Below the pieces are notes generated by a model. It did no database searches, had not been told where the DNA came from, and saw nothing but the letters and a program-made list of their open reading frames with translations. The translations under genes were made by a program, and so were the position numbers. Shown piece by piece: positions 1-5,689 of a stretch of DNA of 8,529 nucleotides. Each line of letters starts with the position of its first letter. The stretch's first letter is position 1. The DNA is from Planctomycetota bacterium (GTDB lineage Bacteria; Planctomycetota; UBA11346), in the NCBI GenBank assembly GCA_013821615.1, contig JACDGQ010000106.1, positions 1 through 8,529 on the forward strand. Direction: 5' to 3'.

Positions 1-185
1 CCGCTATCGAAAACCGGGGCGCCATCGAAAGCTGCTGCGACCGTTTCCGCCACTTCCTGACAACCTGACCGCCAACCAGCATGAGGACCGCTCGACCAAT
101 TTGCGCAACTTGACGGACACTGCCCCATCATCGTGCCGATCGCCGAGCCAAGGAAGCGCCCGCCCTCGGTCATGATGCGGATCCA
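1..185. other. Left-edge stretch without a convincing gene
   Basis: No complete gene is visible. On the + strand the frame starting at base 3 is open from the window edge to a TGA at 66-68 and would give a 21-residue C-terminal tail containing ENRGAIESCCDRFRHF. This loosely recalls the Asn-Arg-x-x-Glu...Arg-x-x-x-Phe end region of IS5-type transposases, but it is too short to assign. On the - strand a frame beginning with ATG near 175 is open to the left edge (about 58 codons) with no recognised motif. Either could be the end or start of a gene lying outside the window. The neighbouring repeats would fit a decayed mobile element, which is inference. Confidence 0.2.
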
Positions 186-432
186 GAGATGAGTGCCTGT
201 CCTTGTTTCCCCTTCCGCTGTTCTCGCAGGAGATGAGTGCCTGTCCTGGTTTCCCCTCCCCGCGCTGGTTTCCCCAGGAATGAGATGAGTGCCTGTCCTC
301 TTTCCGCTTCGTTTCCGCTGCCCGTGTGCTTCCCGACCAAGGGTAGCGACGGGCCGCAGGGTCAAAGTTGCCAGTGACGGTCCGAGGCGGAAGGTGCCCG
401 TGTGTGAGATGAGTGCCTGTCTTTATTTCCCC
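186..432 (+). repeat. Cluster of four short direct repeats (REP-like or mobile-element remnant)
   Basis: The 16-base core GAGATGAGTGCCTGTC occurs four times without mismatch, at 186-201, 230-245, 282-297 and 406-421. In units 1, 2 and 4 the match extends through a T-rich then CCCC tail to 212, 256 and 432. Units 1 and 2 differ at a single base over 27, unit 4 carries a slightly different T-rich tail, and unit 3 is degenerate after its core. A partial copy of the tail alone (CTGGTTTCCCC) lies at 265-275. Start-to-start distances are 44, 52 and 124 bases, so spacing is irregular, which argues against CRISPR. I see no other copy elsewhere in the window. The reverse complement carries GGACAGGCAC, which resembles motifs I associate with REP sequences near IS200-like (RAYT) transposases. 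That link is memory-based inference. Confidence 0.75.
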
Positions 433-537
433 TGGCTTCGCCCGCGCTGCCATCGACATCAAGTGCCCTCCCCGCCCACTGGGGCCTCCCCATCCCGCAG
501 CGCCGGTGCCCTTGACGGGTGCGGCAGGCTGGCCTGT

Positions 538-565
538 GCTGATCCTGCATAACCCGACGATCAGC
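538..565 (+). promoter_or_regulatory. Inverted repeat in the leader of the first beta-helix gene
   Basis: GCTGATC at 538-544 is matched by its exact reverse complement GATCAGC at 559-565, with a 14-base spacer that contains a -10-like CATAAC at 548-553. The right arm ends 14 bases before the ATG at 580. It could be a dimeric regulator's operator or a 7-bp leader hairpin. No Shine-Dalgarno sequence is evident between it and the start codon. A TTGACG at 512-517 with TGTGCT 17 bases downstream is a poor alternative promoter. Confidence 0.35.
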
Positions 566-579
566 TACGACTCACCTCC

Positions 580-2301
580 ATGACCCGCATGACCTCCACC
601 GCCCTGCCGATCCCTACCCAACCCATCTGGCGTGCAGCTCTCCTGCGCTCAGCCAATTACCTCCTCCTGCTGGCCCTCTCCACCTCGCCTCTCCCCGCCC
701 AAGACACCGGCGCCGACCTCTGGCGGCAATACCAAGCCGATCCCGACCGCCATCCGGTGATCCCCAACGTCTCCTACGCCGGGTACCAGTGCGGCGACGT
801 GCCTCTGCCGCAACCCCCGGCGCAGTTCGATTTGGTCAAGGATTTCGCTGCAGTCGGAGATGGCGCCAGCGACGCGACTGCCGCCTTCGCCACGGCGATC
901 GCCAAGGCCGCGAGCGTGGCGAAGCCGGGCAAACCAGTGGTGATAAGCATCCCCGCCGGCACCTACAACGTCACCGGCATGATCCGTCTGGATCGCAGCG
1001 GCGTGATCCTGCGCGGCGTCGCGCGCGGCGAGACCATCATCGCTTTCCAGAAGCCGCTGAGCGGGGTGCTCGGCGCCAGCCAGGCCGGTTCCTCCTCGCG
1101 CTGGTCGTGGAGCGGTGGTCTGGTGTGGATGGGTCCTGGTGATGTCTTCGCCGCTGACGGTATTTTCCGCACCCCGGCGTCCACCCAGGACTGGGAGGAA
1201 TGGCAGACGCTGCCGGCAGTGGCGCAGGTGACGGCTCCGGCAAAGCGCGGTGACCACACCGTGCAGGTGGACGCCGCTGGCGCCAAGGCGCTCAAGGTTG
1301 GCGACACCCTGCTGCTGTGCTGGGCCAATCCCGCTGATCGCAGCTTGTTGCTGCACATGGCCGGACACGCGCTGATGGCGGACTATGACTGGGCAAAGTC
1401 AGGTGCGGGTCTGACCGGTGCGCAGGCGTGGCGCTGGCCGGTGGAGATCGCGGCGGTCGAGGGCACCACGGTCACCCTGCGCCAGCCGCTGCGCATCGAC
1501 ATCCGTCCGGAATGGCAGGTGCGCTTCGCGCCGCTGGGGGCGCACCTCAGCGAGTGCGGGATCGAAGCGCTGACCCTGCGCATGGTGCCGCACGCCGCGG
1601 CGAAGCACCTCGCCGACGTGGGCTGGAACGGCGTCTATCTCAATCGCGCGCTGCATTGCTGGGTGCGCGATGTCACCGTCGAGAACAGCGACAATGCGCT
1701 CATCCACGCCTCGGCCAAGAACACCACGGTCAGCGGACTGATCGTGACCGGCGGGAAGCACCATCACGCCACCGCGCTGCGCGTCTCCAGCCACGACAAC
1801 CTGATCTGCGATTTCCGCATCGAGTCCCAGCCCAAACACGGCATCAACACCGAATACCTGTCCACCGGCAATGTCTGGTGCCGGGGCGTGATGCTGCACG
1901 GCACCTTCGATTCGCATCGCGCGATGTCGTTCGAATCGCTGCGCAGCGACATCACGGTGAACAACGACGGAACGCCGGGCGGCGGCGGTCAGGCCGGCCC
2001 ATTCCTGGGGGCACGCGTGGTGCACTGGAACATCCGCGTCACCGGCAAGGCCGATTTCATCTACCAGCCCGAATGCCTCAGCCTGGGCGCCCTGGTCGGC
2101 ATCCAAGGCGTGCCGCGCCTCGACAAAGAGGCCTGGGCGATGCCCAAGGGCGACAAGGGCGTGGTTGTGGCTGACGACGGCCGGGTGCCTGAGATCGTTG
2201 ACCTGTATGCCGCCCAGCTGCAGCTGCGCCATGCGAGCGTCGCGAAATCGGTGAGCGGCAACGGCAAAGCTGCGAGCAGTCCGGGCAAGCCCTCCAAATG
2301 A
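580..2301 (+). CDS. Secreted pectate-lyase-superfamily beta-helix protein
   Basis: 573 residues. A signal peptide is visible: a long N-region, a hydrophobic run around residues 28-37 (YLLLLALSTS) and a probable cleavage after LPA at 40. The segment at about 83-155 has the hallmark of the pectate lyase 3 / rhamnogalacturonase-like N-terminus: FDLVKDFAAVGDGASDAT, then PAGTYNV and GVILRGV. Residues about 160-320 form an inserted beta-rich region with the pattern 'GDHTVQV...LKVGDTLLL...TVTLRQPLRIDI'. Residues about 322-500 look like further beta-helix coils, with a His-rich stretch (KHHHATALRVSSHDN, 393-407). The last 24 residues form a Ser/Lys/Gly-rich tail. It probably acts on a polysaccharide outside the cytoplasm, but neither substrate nor lyase/hydrolase chemistry can be read here. 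ATG 580 was chosen because it heads the signal peptide; ATG 589 is also possible, and neither has a good ribosome site. It is followed by a second beta-helix gene and a LacI regulator. Confidence 0.85.
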   Translation: MTRMTSTALPIPTQPIWRAALLRSANYLLLLALSTSPLPAQDTGADLWRQYQADPDRHPVIPNVSYAGYQCGDVPLPQPPAQFDLVKDFAAVGDGASDATAAFATAIAKAASVAKPGKPVVISIPAGTYNVTGMIRLDRSGVILRGVARGETIIAFQKPLSGVLGASQAGSSSRWSWSGGLVWMGPGDVFAADGIFRTPASTQDWEEWQTLPAVAQVTAPAKRGDHTVQVDAAGAKALKVGDTLLLCWANPADRSLLLHMAGHALMADYDWAKSGAGLTGAQAWRWPVEIAAVEGTTVTLRQPLRIDIRPEWQVRFAPLGAHLSECGIEALTLRMVPHAAAKHLADVGWNGVYLNRALHCWVRDVTVENSDNALIHASAKNTTVSGLIVTGGKHHHATALRVSSHDNLICDFRIESQPKHGINTEYLSTGNVWCRGVMLHGTFDSHRAMSFESLRSDITVNNDGTPGGGGQAGPFLGARVVHWNIRVTGKADFIYQPECLSLGALVGIQGVPRLDKEAWAMPKGDKGVVVADDGRVPEIVDLYAAQLQLRHASVAKSVSGNGKAASSPGKPSK

Positions 2302-2328
2302 CGTGAGGCGGGCTTGCGGTTCCGCCTT
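2285..2328 (+). terminator. Overlapping hairpins at the end of the first gene (weak terminator candidate)
   Basis: Two mutually exclusive stems overlap here. Stem A pairs GCAAGCCC (2285-2292) with GGGCTTGC (2310-2317) and spans the stop codon. Stem B pairs AGGCGG (2306-2311) with CCGCCT (2322-2327) around a short loop and can be extended by G-T pairs. No run of T follows either stem, so this is not a canonical intrinsic terminator. It could still protect the 3' end or weaken read-through. Confidence 0.3.
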
Positions 2329-2392
2329 CTGGGACGCGCACGGCTCAGCCGACGTGTCACGAGCCACTCCGTGCTGTGGTGGTCATTGGTGT

Positions 2393-2406
2393 CCCATGGG
2401 GTACCC
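2393..2406. promoter_or_regulatory. Two overlapping 8-bp palindromes upstream of the second gene
   Basis: CCCATGGG (2393-2400) and GGGTACCC (2399-2406) are perfect palindromes sharing two bases. They lie roughly 45-60 bases upstream of the inferred transcription start of the next gene, where an activator or repressor site would be expected. The stretch is GC-rich, so chance occurrence is possible. Confidence 0.2.
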
Positions 2407-2437
2407 TGGACGCTCCCAATTATCCCTTCAACGCCAA

Positions 2438-2446
2438 TGGTATAAC
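2438..2446 (+). promoter_or_regulatory. Extended -10 promoter of the second beta-helix gene
   Basis: TGGTATAAC matches the extended -10 form TGnTATAAT with one mismatch, in an otherwise GC-rich context. No good -35 box sits 16-18 bases upstream, which fits an extended -10 promoter. Transcription would begin near 2452-2454, leaving a leader of under 10 bases before the ATG at 2461. There is no Shine-Dalgarno sequence before that ATG, consistent with a near-leaderless message. Confidence 0.45.
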
Positions 2447-2453
2447 GATGTAC
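2440..2453. promoter_or_regulatory. Possible LacI-type operator overlapping the promoter
   Basis: GTATAACGATGTAC is an imperfect palindrome centred on a CG step; ten of its fourteen positions are symmetric. A central CG is the usual centre of LacI-family operators. It overlaps the -10 element and the inferred start site, so a bound repressor would block transcription. The LacI-family gene downstream is the obvious candidate ligand. This pairing is inference. Confidence 0.3.
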
Positions 2454-2460
2454 TGATAGC

Positions 2461-4602
2461 ATGATCAAGACCTTTCCCGCGCTCCTGACCTGCTGCATCC
2501 TGGTCCAGGCCCTTGCCGCAAGTTCCATCCTGGCGCAGGAATACGTGGTCTCGCCCGGCGGCGACGACGGCAATGCGGGCACCTCCGCCGCGCTGGCGTG
2601 GAAGACCATCCAGCATGCGGCCGCCCTGGCCGAACCTGGCGATGTGGTTTCCATCCGCGCAGGCACCTATCGAGAGACCGTGCGCCCGGCCCATTCCGGG
2701 CGGGAAGGTGCGCCGATCGTCTTCCAGGGCTATGGCGACGAGGTGGCGGTGGTGAGCGGGGCGGACCCGGTGGGGACCTGGAGCAAGTCGCCGGCCGATG
2801 CGACGCTGTGGGAGGCCCCGCTGCCGGCGGACTTCTTCGTTTCCACCATCAACCAGGCCGACCAGGTCTTCCGCGACGGCCGCATGCTTCACGAGGGGCG
2901 GTGGCCCGACGCGGGTGCGGATCTCTCGCACCCGGCGACGTCCACCATCGCACGCTTCATCAGCAAGACCCGCGCCGGCAACGTCACCACGGCGGTGTTC
3001 GAGGACGACCGGCTCGATCCGGCGGCGCCCGGGCGATACGTGGGCGCCACGATCCACCTGCAGCCCAACGCGGCGGGCTGGGGCTGGACCCTGACCGGTA
3101 CGGTCGTCGCCCAGCAGGGTCACCGCCTGACCATCACTTCGCCGAACGACGCGGGCGAGGACGGCCACGGCGACCGCTACGCCGTGGGCAGCCGCTATTT
3201 CCTCTTCGGGCTGCCCGGCCTCGCTGACAGCGAGGGCGAGTGGAACCACGACCGCGCTTCGGGCACGCTGCGGCTGCGCAGCGCGCGCGACCCCGGGCTG
3301 GACCACGTGGAGGTCAAGCGGCGTGACTACGGCTTCGACCTCAGCGAGCGCTCATGGATCGTGGTGCGCCACCTGTCCCTGTTCGCCTGCAGCCTGACCT
3401 CGGACGCCCAGGCGGGTGGGGACGGCGTGCCGGTCGCCGCCGACGGCGCCGCGCGCTTCCCGTGGCGGCCGACGGGTTTCGTCGCGGCGGCGAGCCACCT
3501 GCTGGTCGAGGGGCTCGACTGTACCTACCTCAACCATTTCACGGATCTGCGCGGGCATTTCTTCCTGCAGTGGACCCATCAGACCGGCCTGGTCCTGGCC
3601 GGGACCGACCACGTGGTGCGCGGCTGCACCATCCGTGCCACGGCGGGCAACGGCATCTCGCTGCAGGGTCGCCGCCACCGCTGCATCGGCAACACCATCC
3701 TCGACAGCGATTATGCGGCGGTGGATTGCGCGCCGATCAGCTGTGGCGTGCAGGACGTCGCCGAGGACTTCGAGATCGCCTGGAACACCATCGCCCGCTG
3801 CGCGCGCTCGGGGATGACCCTGCGCGGACTGCGCAATTCCGACGCGGCCAAGCGCGTCACCCGCATCCACCACAACGACGTCGCCAATTGGCTGTGCCAG
3901 GATTGGGACGGGGGAGCGTTCTACCTGTTCGGCATGGATGGCAGGTTCGTGCGCATCGACCACAACCATTTCCACTGCACCGAACCGCGTTCAGGAATGG
4001 CCTTCGGCGCCTATTGGGACTTCTCCAAGAACTACATCCTGGACCACAATGTGATCTGGGGCGTGCCGACGCCGATCCAGATCACCCACGCCTTCGATGA
4101 CGAGCACGCGAAGATCAACAACCTGCTCATCTACCGCAACACCGCGATCTCCAACGATGCGGCGTGGGGGTATCCGCTCGGTGGCAGCCAGACCGGCAAC
4201 GGCACGCTGGTGCAGGACAACATCTTCAAGGTCTGCGCCTTCGCCAAACCCGGCGGCGGCCACGAGAATGGCTGGCCGAACTACGGTGACGGCGCGGTGA
4301 CCGTGCAGGGCAACCTGCTCTACGGCGATTTCGCGGACGCGTACTGGAGCAAGGCCAAGCGCCTGCATCCCCACGACCAGTGGGCGGCGCAGGCGGGATT
4401 CGCGTCGACCACGGCTGGCGACTACCGACTCGCCGCGAATTCTCCGGCGCGGGATGCCGGCACGCCGATCCCGGCTGTCGAACGCGATGGCATCATGGTT
4501 CAGCCGTACGAGGACCTCCGCGTCGGCGCGGCCTATGATCTCGGCGCGTTGGAGGCCGATAGCGAGCCGTTCACCGTCGGCGCGGCTGCCGCGCCGCGCT
4601 GA
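2461..4602 (+). CDS. Secreted right-handed beta-helix protein (DUF1565/beta-helix type)
   Basis: 713 residues. Signal peptide residues 1-25 (hydrophobic core ALLTCCILVQALAA, cleavage after ILA). The mature protein opens with YVVSPGGDDGNAGT...AWKTIQHAAALAEPGDVVSIRAGTY, the standard start of DUF1565-type beta-helix carbohydrate-active proteins. Residues about 100-300 form a beta-rich insertion. Residues about 345-625 form the helix, with a regular asparagine ladder at 411, 442, 472, 502, 530, 560, 587 and 618. A DGGAFY motif (483-488) matches the DGGAxY signature I recall from related beta-helix proteins. The C-terminus (DYRLAANSPARDAG...DLGALEAD, 654-700) is the usual end cap of such proteins. 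Likely an exported polysaccharide lyase, hydrolase or binder of unknown substrate. The start at 2461 fits the signal peptide; the upstream ATG at 2448 hits a stop after two codons. Sixteen bases separate it from the regulator, suggesting one operon. Confidence 0.87.
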   Translation: MIKTFPALLTCCILVQALAASSILAQEYVVSPGGDDGNAGTSAALAWKTIQHAAALAEPGDVVSIRAGTYRETVRPAHSGREGAPIVFQGYGDEVAVVSGADPVGTWSKSPADATLWEAPLPADFFVSTINQADQVFRDGRMLHEGRWPDAGADLSHPATSTIARFISKTRAGNVTTAVFEDDRLDPAAPGRYVGATIHLQPNAAGWGWTLTGTVVAQQGHRLTITSPNDAGEDGHGDRYAVGSRYFLFGLPGLADSEGEWNHDRASGTLRLRSARDPGLDHVEVKRRDYGFDLSERSWIVVRHLSLFACSLTSDAQAGGDGVPVAADGAARFPWRPTGFVAAASHLLVEGLDCTYLNHFTDLRGHFFLQWTHQTGLVLAGTDHVVRGCTIRATAGNGISLQGRRHRCIGNTILDSDYAAVDCAPISCGVQDVAEDFEIAWNTIARCARSGMTLRGLRNSDAAKRVTRIHHNDVANWLCQDWDGGAFYLFGMDGRFVRIDHNHFHCTEPRSGMAFGAYWDFSKNYILDHNVIWGVPTPIQITHAFDDEHAKINNLLIYRNTAISNDAAWGYPLGGSQTGNGTLVQDNIFKVCAFAKPGGGHENGWPNYGDGAVTVQGNLLYGDFADAYWSKAKRLHPHDQWAAQAGFASTTAGDYRLAANSPARDAGTPIPAVERDGIMVQPYEDLRVGAAYDLGALEADSEPFTVGAAAAPR

Positions 4603-4618
4603 GACCAGATTGCCACCC

Positions 4619-5653
4619 ATGGCGAAGCCCACCCTCAAGGATGTCGCCGCCGCGAGCGGATTCTCACTCGCGACCGCTGCGTTCATCCTGCGCGGGCACC
4701 CCAAGTCGTTCCCCGAGGCGACGCGCACTGCTGTGCTCGCCGCCGCGCTGCGCCTGGGCTATCGCGCCAACGCCTCGGCGCGCGCGGTGCGCAGCGGGCG
4801 CATGGGCGCCATCGCCCTGGTGCAGATCGAAGAGGACTTGCACGGCGACATGGCGTGGAGCACGCTCGACGGCGTCGTCGCCGAGGTCGAACGCGGTGGC
4901 GACCATCTGATCTTCACCAAGCTGCCCGCTGCGGCCTTCGCCGATCCCGCGGCCATGCCGAAGATCCTCCAGCAGCTGGTGGTCGACGGCCTGCTGCTCA
5001 GCTACCACACCGGGGCGCCGGCGGGACTGGCCGACGCCCTGCGCGCCCTGCAGGTGCCCTCGGTGTGGATCAACTCGCGGCTGCCGGCCGACTGCGTCCA
5101 CCTCGACGACCTCGCCGCGGCGCACCTGGTGGTGTCGAATCTCGTCCGCCTCGGCCATCGGCGCATCGCCTATGTCAATCCCTGGCAGCCGCCGGGCGCG
5201 GGCACCGCGCCGCAGCACTACAGCATGATCGACCGCCTCCAGGGCTACCGCGAGGCGATGCGCGCCGCCGGATGCCGCCCCGTGGAACTGACCAGCAGGA
5301 ACGACCCACGGGGCGACGGCATGTACCAGGATCTGCTCGCGGGGCCCCAGCGCCCGACCGCGTTGGTCCTGTACCATGCGCATTTCGCGCCCCCGTTCCT
5401 GATCGCCGCCGCGCGGCTCGGTCTCGCTGTTCCCGGCGACCTCTCGCTGGTGACCTTCAGCGACCGCATCGACACGGTCGGGGGCATGGCGCTCACCGCC
5501 GTGCGCGGCGCCTACGCCCGGATGGGCGCGGCCGCCGTGGTGCAGCTGCGCCAGCACATCGCCGCGCCGTCGCACGCCTTGCCACCGCGAAGCGTCACCG
5601 GCGACTGGTTCGCGGGAGAATCGCTCGGACCGTGCAGCGACGGTGAGACGTGA
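4619..5653 (+). CDS. LacI-family transcriptional regulator
   Basis: 344 residues, the usual family length. An N-terminal helix-turn-helix (TLKDVAAASGFSLATAAFIL, residues 5-24) is followed by GHPKSFPEATRTAV and the hinge-helix region GYRANASARAVRSGR (47-61). The periplasmic-binding-like effector domain begins at GAIALVQIEEDL (63) and shows family landmarks: DDLAAAHLVVSNLVRLGHRRIAYV (163-186), RLQGYREAM (206-214) and PGDLSLVTFSD (272-282). The frame is open upstream to 4454, but homology starts at MAKPTLKDV, so ATG 4619 is the start. No good ribosome site precedes it, so translation may be coupled to the gene 16 bases upstream. It probably senses a sugar released by the beta-helix proteins and represses the locus. 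Oddities: the recognition-helix positions of LacI Tyr17, Gln18 and Arg22 appear to be Leu, Ala and Phe here, and the hinge Leu is Val. The family is firm; ligand and target are inferred. Confidence 0.92.
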   Translation: MAKPTLKDVAAASGFSLATAAFILRGHPKSFPEATRTAVLAAALRLGYRANASARAVRSGRMGAIALVQIEEDLHGDMAWSTLDGVVAEVERGGDHLIFTKLPAAAFADPAAMPKILQQLVVDGLLLSYHTGAPAGLADALRALQVPSVWINSRLPADCVHLDDLAAAHLVVSNLVRLGHRRIAYVNPWQPPGAGTAPQHYSMIDRLQGYREAMRAAGCRPVELTSRNDPRGDGMYQDLLAGPQRPTALVLYHAHFAPPFLIAAARLGLAVPGDLSLVTFSDRIDTVGGMALTAVRGAYARMGAAAVVQLRQHIAAPSHALPPRSVTGDWFAGESLGPCSDGET

Positions 5654-5689
5654 GGTGGACTCGCCATGCGATCGTCGCGGTCGAGATGG

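Noticed and set aside
186..432. CRISPR array
   Set aside because: Four copies only, a 16-27 base unit, and gaps between the 27-base units of about 17, 25 and nearly 100 bases; no cas genes nearby.
289..552. Short + strand open frame across the repeats
   Set aside because: Cys/Arg/Pro-rich translation driven by the repeats and GC content; no ribosome site and no recognisable domain.
1399..2367. Long - strand open frame of 322 codons opposite the first beta-helix gene
   Set aside because: A GC-rich shadow frame with no motif; the + strand frame carries a signal peptide and pectate-lyase motifs.
4454..4618. N-terminal extension of the LacI regulator
   Set aside because: The 55 extra codons overlap the preceding gene and give an Arg/Ser-rich sequence; the family start is MAKPTLKDV at 4619.
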